The position numbers and the translations under genes were made by a program. DNA of 58,245 bases from Chelatococcus sp. (GTDB taxonomy: Bacteria; Pseudomonadota; Alphaproteobacteria; Rhizobiales; Beijerinckiaceae), in NCBI GenBank assembly GCA_003248805.1, contig QFQY01000028.1, positions 1-58,245 of the forward strand. The letters are read 5' to 3'. The notes below the pieces were generated by a model. That model did not search any database and was not told the origin of the DNA. It was given only the letters and a program-made list of their open reading frames with translations. Positions 19,708 through 27,376 of this stretch are shown here, piece after piece; position 1 is the first letter of the stretch, and each line of letters begins with the position of its first letter.

Positions 19708-20298
19708 TCAGTCCAGCAATTCGATGGTATCGCCCGGCCGGATCACGCCGCCGCTCTCGATGCCGGCATTCAGGCCGGAGCGATTGTAGAGCGGCAGATA
19801 GACCGGCAGACCGAGCAGTTCTTCCAGGTACTTGCAGGGAAAGTTCAGCCTCCCGCCTCGAAAGACGACCTCCCCCACGCGGAAGCGCCGGCCGACCAGA
19901 TGATTCAGCGGCACGCCCTTGACCGTGAGATTGCGCCGGTGGTCGATCGGCAGAAGCGTGATCGCTCCGTCCTGCAGCGGCGGATCGTTGCGGGCGAGCG
20001 CATCGAGCGCCTCCTGCTCGATCAGCGTGACCTCGCGCACGTCGGGGCGCTTCGAGTAGCTGCCGGTGCCCTCGTAATAGCGGTCGCCGACGATGCCGCG
20101 TCCGGCGACGCATCGCGCCTCGGCGAGCTCCTCCATCTCGAAGCTGGCGGCCGGCGCGATGTGGATGTGCAGCAGCCGGCCGCGCCAGCCGACCGCTCCT
20201 CCGGAGGTTTCGCGGGCGATCCGGCCCGCGGGATGATCGAAGGCCGGGACATGCTCTTGCGTGGCCGCCGTCCGGGTCTGCGCTTCAGAGGATGACAT
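19708..20298 (-). CDS. MOSC-domain protein (molybdenum cofactor sulfurase C-terminal-like)
   Basis: This 196-residue protein carries a MOSC domain of the YiiM-like group. Motifs are GIVGDRYYEGTGS (68-80), DHRRNL (119-124) and a conserved Cys155 in LNFPCKYLEELLG. MOSC proteins bind molybdenum cofactor, and some (YcbX, YiiM, mARC) reduce N-hydroxylated compounds when supplied with electrons. Start ATG 20298 has GGAG 8-9 bp upstream. It is 6 bp before the PDR-type reductase, which could be its electron donor. Catalytic competence cannot be proven from sequence. Confidence 0.85.
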   Translation of the reverse strand: MSSSEAQTRTAATQEHVPAFDHPAGRIARETSGGAVGWRGRLLHIHIAPAASFEMEELAEARCVAGRGIVGDRYYEGTGSYSKRPDVREVTLIEQEALDALARNDPPLQDGAITLLPIDHRRNLTVKGVPLNHLVGRRFRVGEVVFRGGRLNFPCKYLEELLGLPVYLPLYNRSGLNAGIESGGVIRPGDTIELLD

Positions 20299-20361
20299 GT
20301 CGTTTCTCCGCGTGGCGATGGCCCGCGTCGGCGCCGGCCATCGCATTGTCGTCAGCCTGCG

Positions 20362-21678
20362 TCAGTTCATGTCCTTGCCGGCCGTCTCCGGCGCCAGCAG
20401 CGTTGCGATGAAGGTCAGCAGCGCAAGAGCGATCAGGTAGAGCGAGATCGGCCAGGTCGCGCCGCCCGTCCAGGCCATGAAGCTCGCCGCCGCGAAGGGC
20501 GTGAGCCCGCCGCTCAGCGCCGCGCCGATCTGGAAGCCGAGCGAGGCGCCGCTGTAGCGCAGCCGCGCCGTGAACAGCTCCGAATACCACGGCGCGCCGA
20601 TCCCGAAGCCGACCATCTGGCCGAAGGTGATCGCGGCGACGATCGTCCAGGTGATGATGGTCGGGTCCTTGGTGTCGAGCAGCCAGAACATCGGGTAGGC
20701 GAAAGCCATCGAGAACAGGCAGCTCGCATAGAACATCGGCTTGCGGCCGAATTTGTCCGAGAGCCAGCCGAAGAACGGGATCGCCCCGAGCGCCACCACC
20801 GCCGAGAGGAAGATCGCGTTGAGGACCAGCGAGCGCGGCAGGCCGAGCGTACCGGTGACGTAGCTGATGACGAAGACGCCGCCGATGCTGGCATAGGCGA
20901 TTTCGGAGAGCTTCAGCCCGACCGCGGTCAGGAACGACCGGCGATAGGTCGTCAGGACCTCGACCAGCGGCAGTTTGGCCACCTCCTTGCGCGCCTCGAG
21001 CTGGCGGAAGGCAGGCGTCTCCTCGAGCTGCATGCGGATGAACAGGCCGACCGCGACGAGCACGATGCTGATCAGGAACGGGATGCGCCAGCCCCAGGAC
21101 AGGAAGGCGGGCTCGGGTAGCTGTGTCAGCAGCGCGAACATGCCGATCGCGGCGAGGTTGCCGATGGGATTGCCGATCTGCACCATGGAACCGAGCAGGC
21201 CGCGCTTTTTCGCCGGCGCGTTCTCGACCACCATCAGCACGGCGCCGCCCCATTCGCCGCCCAGCCCGATGCCCTGCAGGAAGCGCAGCGCGACGAGCAG
21301 GATCGGCGCGGCGACGCCGATCTGCTCATAGGTCGGCAGCAGGCCGATGAGGAACGTGCCGAGCCCCATGATGATGATCGTCAGCGAGAGCATCGCCTTA
21401 CGGCCGAGCTTGTCGCCGTAGTGGCCGAAGATCGCCGCTCCCAGCGGCCGCGCCAGGAAGCCGATCGCATAGGTGCCGAAGGCCGCGATCGTGCCGATCG
21501 CCGGATCGACGGAGGGGAAGAACAGCTTGTTGAAGACGAGCGCGCTCGCCGTTCCGTAAATCAGGAAGTCGTACCATTCGACCGCCGTCCCCACGACGCT
21601 CGACGTGACGATCTTCCGCATCTGCCTCGCCTGCTCGGAAGCGGCTCCGGGCACCGAGAGTCCTTCGGCTATGCTCAT
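20362..21678 (-). CDS. MFS transporter, metabolite:H+ symporter (MHS) family
   Basis: This 438-residue protein has about 12 predicted helices and the MHS hallmarks: VGTAVEWYDFLIYGTASA in helix 1, GHYGDKLGRKAML between helices 2 and 3, and FLQGIGLGGEWGGA. Members import organic acids such as shikimate, alpha-ketoglutarate or aromatic acids with protons. Start ATG 21678 follows GGAGGT. It is 63 bp upstream of the MOSC gene on the same strand and divergent from the XRE-cupin regulator, which probably controls it. Substrate unknown. Confidence 0.9.
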   Translation of the reverse strand: MSIAEGLSVPGAASEQARQMRKIVTSSVVGTAVEWYDFLIYGTASALVFNKLFFPSVDPAIGTIAAFGTYAIGFLARPLGAAIFGHYGDKLGRKAMLSLTIIIMGLGTFLIGLLPTYEQIGVAAPILLVALRFLQGIGLGGEWGGAVLMVVENAPAKKRGLLGSMVQIGNPIGNLAAIGMFALLTQLPEPAFLSWGWRIPFLISIVLVAVGLFIRMQLEETPAFRQLEARKEVAKLPLVEVLTTYRRSFLTAVGLKLSEIAYASIGGVFVISYVTGTLGLPRSLVLNAIFLSAVVALGAIPFFGWLSDKFGRKPMFYASCLFSMAFAYPMFWLLDTKDPTIITWTIVAAITFGQMVGFGIGAPWYSELFTARLRYSGASLGFQIGAALSGGLTPFAAASFMAWTGGATWPISLYLIALALLTFIATLLAPETAGKDMN

Positions 21679-21764
21679 CTCGACCTCCACCTGGTTTTGC
21701 GCAGGCCGCGCCGTCTCCCCACGACGGTCTCTATCGGCGCTGCAGATAAGCACCGAGGCTGAAA

Positions 21765-22007
21765 TGTTTACTAATGGAAATCAATCGCAATTGCGCCCAA
21801 AAAACGAGCGAAACGGCCAAAAAGCGATACTGCGCAGGCCATTATCGGCCAAAAGCGCCACTTTCAGCGGCCAAATTTGCGTCATTCCCACATGGATATA
21901 GCGCCGATTATGTTTACTGACAGCACCATTCAATGCCGTTGCAGGGGGCCGGGCGCGCGGGCATATATTGGCCTCCAGAAGCGGGGCGAACGGTGAAGCC
22001 TGTTTAC
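21765..22007. promoter_or_regulatory. Divergent control region with repeated TGTTTAC and CGGCCAAA motifs
   Basis: Between the divergent MFS and XRE-cupin genes, two motif families recur. TGTTTACT occurs at 21765-21772 and 21911-21918, and TGTTTAC again at 22001-22007, just inside the regulator gene. CGGCCAAA followed by A-rich sequence occurs at 21814-21826 and 21846-21857 (both ending AAAGCG) and at 21868-21875. The region is clearly more AT-rich than its surroundings. I infer operator sites for the adjacent regulator, without direct evidence. Confidence 0.5.
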
Positions 22008-22556
22008 AAAGACGAGCGGATCGGCCCGAACCTCAAGGCCGTGCGCCAGGCGAGAGAACTGACGCTCGACAAGCTGGCCTCCCTCAGCGGGCTGACGCGC
22101 GGCTATCTTTCGCTCGTCGAGCGGGGCCTGAAGACGCCGTCGATTGCCGCGCTGGTCCGCATCGCCGACGCCCTCGAACTGAACGTCGCACAGCTCTTCA
22201 ACCGCGATTCAGCCCCCGCGCCGCAATATTCGCTCTACCGGCACGATCAGGACGATCCGCCCTCGCCGGGTTATGGCGGATTCTGGCTCTCGCCGCTCGC
22301 GGCGGGCCGGACCGGCAAGATCATGGAACCGTTCCTCATGCAGCCGCCCTTCAAATCGGCGGCGCGGGCGAGCCATGCCGGAGAGGAGATGCTTTACGTC
22401 CTCAGCGGACAGATCGGCATCCGGATGAACGGCGAGGAGATTCTGCTGAAGCAGGGGGACTGTCTCTATTTCTCGTCGGATTCCCAGCACGAGGTCCGCA
22501 GCATCGGCAGCCGAAAGGCGGAAGCCCTGGTCGTGATCGCAGCCCCCCGGGAATAG
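21993..22556 (+). CDS. XRE-family regulator with C-terminal cupin domain
   Basis: This roughly 187-residue transcription factor has an N-terminal helix-turn-helix (about 8-65; LTLDKLASLSGLTRGYLSLV is the recognition part) and a C-terminal cupin barrel (about 110-185; SHAGEEMLYVLSGQIGIRMN). Such regulators usually sense a small molecule in the cupin and control an adjacent transport or catabolic operon. I chose the GTG at 21993 with GGGGCG upstream; an ATG at 21933 would add 20 residues lacking a ribosome binding site. It is divergent from the MHS transporter-MOSC-reductase unit, its likely target. No gene is supported in the 268 bp between its stop and the tRNA-Ser end. Confidence 0.88.
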   Translation: MKPVYKDERIGPNLKAVRQARELTLDKLASLSGLTRGYLSLVERGLKTPSIAALVRIADALELNVAQLFNRDSAPAPQYSLYRHDQDDPPSPGYGGFWLSPLAAGRTGKIMEPFLMQPPFKSAARASHAGEEMLYVLSGQIGIRMNGEEILLKQGDCLYFSSDSQHEVRSIGSRKAEALVVIAAPRE

Positions 22557-22824
22557 GCGATACGCCGCCGATCCGTGGCAACCGGCATCACGCCGTTCCT
22601 CGAAGTGCGGATTCGACGCGATGCGAGCTATTCGGAGGCAGCGAGACGCAGACCCGGGCCAGGCGGAAGCGTCGCGATGAGATCGCATCGGCAATGCCGC
22701 GCCAGATCGACCCCTCCCCATCGAAAAGCCATCGAACAGGAAGGACTGTCGGGCGTGCCGTTAAGGGTCTCAGCGCTCAGGACGGCCAGCGGTCAAGAAG
22801 GTCGAGCGCCTGGCGTAGGCGCAG

Positions 22825-22914
22825 TGGCGGACAGGGAGGGATTTGAACCCCCGATACCCTTGCAGGTATGCCGCATTTCGAGTGCGGTGCATTCAACCAC
22901 TCTGCCACCTGTCC
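22825..22914 (-). tRNA. tRNA-Ser (anticodon CGA)
   Basis: Read on the minus strand, the gene begins GGACAGG at 22914 and ends CCTGTCC-G-CCA with an encoded CCA at 22825-22827. The anticodon arm is CGCA-CTCGAAA-TGCG, giving CGA. The long variable arm (GCATACCTGCAAGGGTATC region) is typical of serine tRNAs. T arm GGGTTCAAATCCC is present. Confidence 0.95.
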
Positions 22915-23014
22915 GCGGTCGCCTTCGGTCGAAGCGGGCTGCTTACTACACGCCGGGCCGGCCGGAAACAAGTGTCGCGCGAGCGATAAATCGGGCCGTC
23001 CGGACATCTTTCGC

Positions 23015-23043
23015 TTGACCCCGCCCACCGGCCCCACTAGTGA
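23015..23043 (+). promoter_or_regulatory. Likely sigma-70-type promoter of rplU
   Basis: TTGACC (23015-23020) is followed, after 17 bp, by TAGTGA (23038-23043). The -35 box is preceded by C, as in the alphaproteobacterial CTTGAC consensus. The -10 box is weak. It lies 161 bp before the rplU start, leaving a long leader without a recognised structure. Confidence 0.45.
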
Positions 23044-23204
23044 GCCGCATCCGGCGTGGGGAAACCCGCGCCCGGACTCCTTTTGCCTGCGTGATGCGTC
23101 GCGGGCCGGACGGAGCCAACCCAACCACGCAATCGACTGCCAAAAAGCCGTCCCGCATGCGCCCTCGCGGCCATGACAGGGCGGGGCCGAACATGGAGGA
23201 CAAA

Positions 23205-23876
23205 ATGTTCGCAGTCATCAAGACCGGCGGGAAGCAGTTCCGCGTCGCCGCCAACGACAAGATTACCGTCGCCAAGATCGAGGGCAACCCGGGCGACACC
23301 GTCGCTCTCGGCACCGTGCTGATGCTCACCGACGGCGACAAGACCACCCTCGACGCCAAGGCGCTCGGCGAGATCACCGTCGCCGCCGAGATCGTCGAGC
23401 AGGCCCGTGGCGAGAAGGTCATCGCCTTCAAGAAGCGCCGCCGCCAGAACTCCAAGCGCAAGCGCGGCTTCCGCGCCGAGCTGACCGTGATCCGCATCAC
23501 CGACATCCTCACCGGCGGCAAGAAGCCGGAGATGAAGAAGGGCGATGCCTCCGCCGTCGCGCTCAAGGCCGCTTCGACCGAGACCAAGGGCAAGAAGGCC
23601 GCCGCGAAGAGCGAAGAGCTCGATGCGTCCAACCTCTCGCTGATCTCGGGCGTCGGCCCGACCATCGAGAAGAAGCTGCGCGCCGCCGGCATCACCTCCT
23701 GGAACGACATCGCCGCCTGGACCGAGGCCGACGTCGCCAAGTGGGACGAGGAGCTGAAGCTGCGCGGCCGCGCCACCCGCGAGGAGTGGGTCGAGCAGGC
23801 CAAGGAGCTTCTGGCCGGCAAGCCCCCGCGCGCCAAGGTCGACCAGGCCGAACAGGCTTCCGGCGAAGACTACTGA
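23205..23876 (+). CDS. rplU: 50S ribosomal protein L21 with a helix-hairpin-helix C-terminal extension
   Basis: Residues 1-102 are a standard bL21 (MFAVIKTGGKQFRVAANDKI at the start, KKRRRQNSKRKRGFR in the rRNA-binding loop). The protein is 223 residues, about twice the E. coli length. A Lys/Ala-rich linker (about 105-140) leads to a helix-hairpin-helix-like module (about 143-185) with SLISGVGPTIEKKLRAAGI, related to the domain found in other alphaproteobacterial proteins and NuoE tails. Start ATG 23205 has GGAGGAC upstream; an in-frame ATG lies four codons earlier. It is followed by rpmA, as in most bacteria. Confidence 0.95.
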   Translation: MFAVIKTGGKQFRVAANDKITVAKIEGNPGDTVALGTVLMLTDGDKTTLDAKALGEITVAAEIVEQARGEKVIAFKKRRRQNSKRKRGFRAELTVIRITDILTGGKKPEMKKGDASAVALKAASTETKGKKAAAKSEELDASNLSLISGVGPTIEKKLRAAGITSWNDIAAWTEADVAKWDEELKLRGRATREEWVEQAKELLAGKPPRAKVDQAEQASGEDY

Positions 23877-23976
23877 CGGCACCCGTCAGTCACCCTTCGC
23901 GTTTCGTCGCCCGGACCGCTGGCTTTTGCCGGCGATTCGGGTTAGAGAGACCCACGAGTTTTTGAGGTAGGGCGTT

Positions 23977-24243
23977 ATGGCTCACAAAAAGGCAGGCGGT
24001 TCGTCCCGCAACGGCCGCGACTCCGAAAGCAAGCGCCTCGGCGTGAAGAAGTTCGGCGACCAGGCGGTCGTGTCCGGCAACATCATCATTCGTCAGCGCG
24101 GCACCAAGTGGCATGCCGGCGCCAATGTCGGCATGGGCAAAGACCATACCCTCTTTGCGACCACGGCTGGCCGAGTCCGATTCACGACGAAACTCGGCCG
24201 AGCTTTCGTGAACGTAGTCCCGGCCCAAGAGGCCGCAGAATAA
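23977..24243 (+). CDS. rpmA: 50S ribosomal protein L27
   Basis: This 88-residue protein has the L27 N terminus MAHKKAGGSSRNGRDSESKR, which reaches towards the peptidyl transferase centre. There is no N-terminal cleavable extension of the Firmicutes type. The conserved GTKWHAGANVGMGKDHTLFA segment is complete. It lies 100 bp after rplU. The usual next gene of this cluster in Hyphomicrobiales, obgE, is not in the window; an acetyltransferase and then a convergent dehydratase follow. Confidence 0.97.
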   Translation: MAHKKAGGSSRNGRDSESKRLGVKKFGDQAVVSGNIIIRQRGTKWHAGANVGMGKDHTLFATTAGRVRFTTKLGRAFVNVVPAQEAAE

Positions 24244-24339
24244 GACGGCGGATAGGGACTTTCTCGATCCGCCGGTTCCATCGAACCGGAACGGATCAGG
24301 GGTCCAGACCCGACACGGGGTCACCCAAGGTCAGCGAAA

Positions 24340-24371
24340 GGGAGGTGGGACAAAATCCCAGCTCCCTTTTT
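24340..24371 (+). terminator. Terminator or attenuator after rpmA
   Basis: The arms at 24340-24350 and 24356-24366 pair over 11 positions with one mismatch, around loop CAAAA, and are followed by TTTTT. It separates rpmA from the acetyltransferase gene whose start is 24 bp later, so it may also act as an attenuator. Confidence 0.75.
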
Positions 24372-24394
24372 CGTTTGCGCCGACGGAGAGACCC

Positions 24395-25060
24395 ATGTTC
24401 CCCGAATTGACCCGCGACGATGTCTTCCGGCTCGAGACCCGCCGCCTCTGGCTGCGTTGGCCGCGCCTGGCCGACGCCACGGCGATTCTGCGCCAGGCGG
24501 GGGAGAAAGCCGTGGCGGAGATGACGGCGAATATTCCGCATCCCTATCCGCCGGAAGCGGTCGACCCCTTCATCTTCGCGACGCGCAAGGGCAATGCGCT
24601 GGGCGAGCATCTCGTCCTGGCGATCACCCCGCGCTCCCGGCCAAACGAACTGATCGGCATGATCGGCGCGCACAGGCAGGCGAAGGGCATTCCCTTCATC
24701 GGCTACTGGCTCGGCACGCAGCACTGGAACAAGGGCTACGCGACCGAGGCGACGCAGGCGCTGATCGACACCATGTTCAGCCTCGTCGACATCCCGGCGA
24801 TCGAGGCCGACGTCCGGGTCATCAATCCCGGTTCGCGGCGGGTGCTGGAGAAGTCCGGCTTCCGCGCCGAGGGCTCGTTCCTGAAGTCGCTGCCGGCGCG
24901 CGGCGGCCTCTTCCCCTGCGAGCAGTACCGGCTCGATCGCTCGACCTGGTCGGCGCTGAAGAGCTGGACCGCCAGCGGCTGGGCGCCCCTGCCCGCCGAG
25001 ATCGAGACGACGCCGGCCGAAATCCAGGCCGAGACGCCGGGCGAGCCCTGCCCGGCGTGA
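24395..25060 (+). CDS. GNAT-family N-acetyltransferase (RimJ/RimL-like)
   Basis: This 221-residue protein has the layout of RimJ/RimL-type acetyltransferases: an N-terminal LETRRLWLRWPRLADA strand-helix, then a central GYWLGTQHWNKGYATEATQA with the acetyl-CoA pyrophosphate loop, and VRVINPGSRRVLEKSGF near the C-terminal part. A C-terminal tail of about 30 residues is Pro/Glu/Thr-rich. Family members acetylate protein N termini or small amines. In related genomes such a gene often sits between rpmA and obgE. Start ATG 24395 follows GGAGAG. The GNAT fold is certain, the substrate is not. Confidence 0.88.
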   Translation: MFPELTRDDVFRLETRRLWLRWPRLADATAILRQAGEKAVAEMTANIPHPYPPEAVDPFIFATRKGNALGEHLVLAITPRSRPNELIGMIGAHRQAKGIPFIGYWLGTQHWNKGYATEATQALIDTMFSLVDIPAIEADVRVINPGSRRVLEKSGFRAEGSFLKSLPARGGLFPCEQYRLDRSTWSALKSWTASGWAPLPAEIETTPAEIQAETPGEPCPA

Positions 25061-25076
25061 GGGCAGGCCTTCTTCC

Positions 25077-25118
25077 CTTCTCCCCTTGCGGGAGAAGCTG
25101 GCCCGAAGGGCCGGATGA
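25077..25118. repeat. REP-like palindromic element, copy 1
   Basis: CTTCTCCC (25077-25084) and GGGAGAAG (25090-25097) form a hairpin, and GGCCCGAAGGGCC follows as a second small palindrome at about 25100-25112. This is the layout of intergenic palindromic elements common in Rhizobiales. A relative in inverse orientation lies at 25203-25247. Confidence 0.65.
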
Positions 25119-25135
25119 GGGGTCGCGCAGGTCGT

Positions 25136-25185
25136 GAAAGAAAAAGCGCCACGCGTCCGCTCGGACGCGTGGCGCTTTTGCTTTT
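25136..25185. terminator. Bidirectional terminator between convergent genes
   Basis: A perfect 13-bp stem (25146-25158 with 25163-25175, loop GCTC) is followed by TTTTGCTTTT and preceded by GAAAGAAAAA. It therefore has a T run on both strands. It serves the acetyltransferase gene from the left and the dehydratase gene from the right. Confidence 0.85.
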
Positions 25186-25202
25186 GGCTTACGATCACCG
25201 TC

Positions 25203-25247
25203 GCGAAACCCCTCACCCCAACCCTCTCCCGCAAGGGGAGAGGGGGA
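25203..25247. repeat. REP-like palindromic element, copy 2 (inverted relative to copy 1)
   Basis: The arms CCCTCTCC (25222-25229) and GGAGAGGG (25237-25244) pair around a GCAA-containing loop, preceded by CCCCTCACCCCAAC. It mirrors copy 1 across the terminator hairpin, so the 180-bp gap is largely palindromic elements. Confidence 0.6.
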
Positions 25248-25286
25248 GGCCGCGCCGCCCGAGATCGACGCTCCAGCTGCCGCCGC

Positions 25287-27110
25287 TCAGTGATTGTCGC
25301 GCGGGACGCCGAATTTCTTGTGGATCTTCTGGTACTTGACCGCCGGCTTGAGGACCATGCCCTCCGACAGCTCGCCGACGATCTTGCGCTGGATCTCCTG
25401 CCAGGGCGTCTGGCTCTTCGGATATTTGTAGCCGCCATTGGCCTTGAACTCGGCCTTGCGCCTGGCGAGTTCCTCGTCGGAGATCATGATGTTGGCCGTG
25501 CGCTTGTTCAGGTCGATGCGGACCATGTCGCCTGTCTTGAGCAGCGCGAGACCGCCGCCGGTCGCCGCTTCCGGCGAGGCGTTGAGGATCGAGGGCGAGC
25601 CCGACGTGCCGGACTGGCGCCCGTCGCCGACGCAGGCCAGCGCGGAGACGCCCTTCTTGATGAGGTAATCCGGCGGCCGCATGTTCACCACCTCCGCCGC
25701 GCCCGGATAGCCGATCGGGCCGACGCCGCGGATGAAGAGAATGCAGTGCTCGTCGATGGCCAGCGCCGGATCGTCGATGCGGTGATGGTAGTCCTCCGGC
25801 CCGTCGAAGACGATGGCGCGGCCCTCGAAGGCCATCGGATCCTTCGGGTTCTCCAGATAGCGCTTGCGGAATTCCGGCGTGATCACGCTGGTCTTCATGA
25901 TCGCGGAATCGAACAGGTTACCGGAGAGGTTGAGGAATCCGGCTTCCTTCTTCATCGGCTCGTCATAGCTCTTGATGACGTTGCGGTTGACAGCGAAGAA
26001 GCCCTTGCAGTTCTCCTCGTGGGTGCGCCCGTTGGCGGTGATCGCCGGCTTGAGCTTGCCCTTCTCCAGCAGCTCCGCGATGACGGCAGGCAGGCCGCCG
26101 GCGCGGTAGTAGTCCTCGCCGAGATATTCGCCCGCCGGCTGCATGTTGACCAGGAGCGGCGTGTCATAGCCGATCTTGGTCCAGTCCTCGTTGTCGAGCG
26201 GCACGCCGATATGCTTGGCGATGGCGTTGACGTGGATCGGCGCATTGGTCGAGCCGCCGATCGCCGAATTGATGACGATGGTGTTCTCGAAAGCCTCGCG
26301 CGTCAGGATCTTGGACGGGATCAGGTTTTCCCAGACCATCTCGACGATGCGCTTGCCGGTGAGATAGGCCATCTCGTAGCGGTCGCGATACGGGGCCGGG
26401 ATCGCCGCCGCGCCGGGTAGCGTCATGCCCATCGCCTCGGCCAGCGCGTTCATGGTCGAGGCCGTGCCCATGGTGTTGCAGTGCCCGGCCGAGGGCGCCG
26501 AGGAGGCGACCAGGTCGACGAAGCCGCGATAGTCGATCTCGCCGGCCGCCATCATCTGGCGCGCCTTCCAGACGATGGTGCCGGAGCCCGTGCGCTCGCC
26601 GCGGAAATCGCCGTTCAGCATCGGCCCGCCCGGCAGCGCGATGGCCGGGATGTCGACGGTCGCCGCGGCCATGATCTGGGCCGGGGTGGTCTTGTCGCAG
26701 CCGGTGGTCAGCACCACGCCGTCGAGCGGATAGCCGTAGAGGATTTCGACCAGCGACAGATATTGCAGGTTGCGGTCGAGGCTCGCCGTCGGCCGCTTGC
26801 AGGTCTCCTGGATCGGATGGATCGGGAACTCGAAGGGCACGCCGCCCATCTCGCGGATGCCGTCGCGGATGCGCGGCGCGAGTTCGAGATGGTGGCGGTT
26901 GCAGGGCGCGATATCGGAGCCCGTCTGGGCGATGCCGATGATCGGCCGGCCCGACTGGAGTTCCTCGCGCGACAGCCCGAAATTCATCGTGCGCTCGATA
27001 TAGAGCGCCGTCATGTCGGCATTGGCCGGATTGTCGAACCAGGCCTTGGAGCGGAGCTGCTCCGGCTTGATCTTGCGGACCGGCTTCTTGCCGGTGGGGG
27101 TCTTGGCCAT
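25287..27110 (-). CDS. IlvD/Edd-family dehydratase, probably a sugar-acid (arabonate/xylonate-type) dehydratase
   Basis: This 607-residue protein is an iron-sulfur dehydratase of the IlvD/Edd superfamily. Cluster ligands are seen in IAPCNRHH, TTGCDKTTPAQ (also with the Mg-binding Lys) and SAGHCNTMGTAS. The catalytic Ser lies in the GTSGSPSIL segment near the C terminus. Length and the N-terminal LRSKAWFDNPANADMTALY fit the pentonate dehydratase branch (L-arabonate/D-xylonate) better than the branched-chain amino acid IlvD. Likely reaction is dehydration of an aldonic acid to a 2-keto-3-deoxy acid. Start ATG 27110 (MAKTPTGKK); an upstream in-frame start at 27167 is possible. No other sugar catabolic gene is adjacent. 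Substrate remains a guess. Confidence 0.85.
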   Translation of the reverse strand: MAKTPTGKKPVRKIKPEQLRSKAWFDNPANADMTALYIERTMNFGLSREELQSGRPIIGIAQTGSDIAPCNRHHLELAPRIRDGIREMGGVPFEFPIHPIQETCKRPTASLDRNLQYLSLVEILYGYPLDGVVLTTGCDKTTPAQIMAAATVDIPAIALPGGPMLNGDFRGERTGSGTIVWKARQMMAAGEIDYRGFVDLVASSAPSAGHCNTMGTASTMNALAEAMGMTLPGAAAIPAPYRDRYEMAYLTGKRIVEMVWENLIPSKILTREAFENTIVINSAIGGSTNAPIHVNAIAKHIGVPLDNEDWTKIGYDTPLLVNMQPAGEYLGEDYYRAGGLPAVIAELLEKGKLKPAITANGRTHEENCKGFFAVNRNVIKSYDEPMKKEAGFLNLSGNLFDSAIMKTSVITPEFRKRYLENPKDPMAFEGRAIVFDGPEDYHHRIDDPALAIDEHCILFIRGVGPIGYPGAAEVVNMRPPDYLIKKGVSALACVGDGRQSGTSGSPSILNASPEAATGGGLALLKTGDMVRIDLNKRTANIMISDEELARRKAEFKANGGYKYPKSQTPWQEIQRKIVGELSEGMVLKPAVKYQKIHKKFGVPRDNH

Positions 27111-27240
27111 CCTCGTCTTCCTCTCGCGCCGCGCGGCACTGACGGCCGCTTGCAGTCTCTCATTCAAACGATTTTAGACGCACCATCATGCGCATCGTCC
27201 CCGGCTCGGCAAGACCGGATCCGCTGGATAGTCATACTAT

Positions 27241-27266
27241 TTATGCAGCCTGCATGCTGCATGCAA
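27241..27266. promoter_or_regulatory. Candidate operator: inverted and tandem TGCATG motifs
   Basis: ATGCAG (27243-27248) and CTGCAT (27257-27262) form an inverted repeat, with another CTGCATG (27250-27256) between. The block lies in the divergent region between the dehydratase and aminotransferase genes, next to a CATACTAT -10-like sequence. It could bind a GntR- or LysR-type regulator; none is encoded adjacent. Confidence 0.4.
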
Positions 27267-27376
27267 CAAACGACCTGCCGCAGGCTGCGCTTGCCAGCGG
27301 CGGCGATTTGGCGCCAAGAGAGAGCAAGGCCCCGGCGCGAGCGGGCCGCCTACGAGCCGTCCGAGGAAATGTCGTC

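Noticed and set aside
23040..23204. An upstream extension of rplU by 55 codons
   Set aside because: It contains the probable promoter -10 box and non-L21 sequence; the ATG at 23205 has GGAGGAC and gives the normal L21 N terminus.
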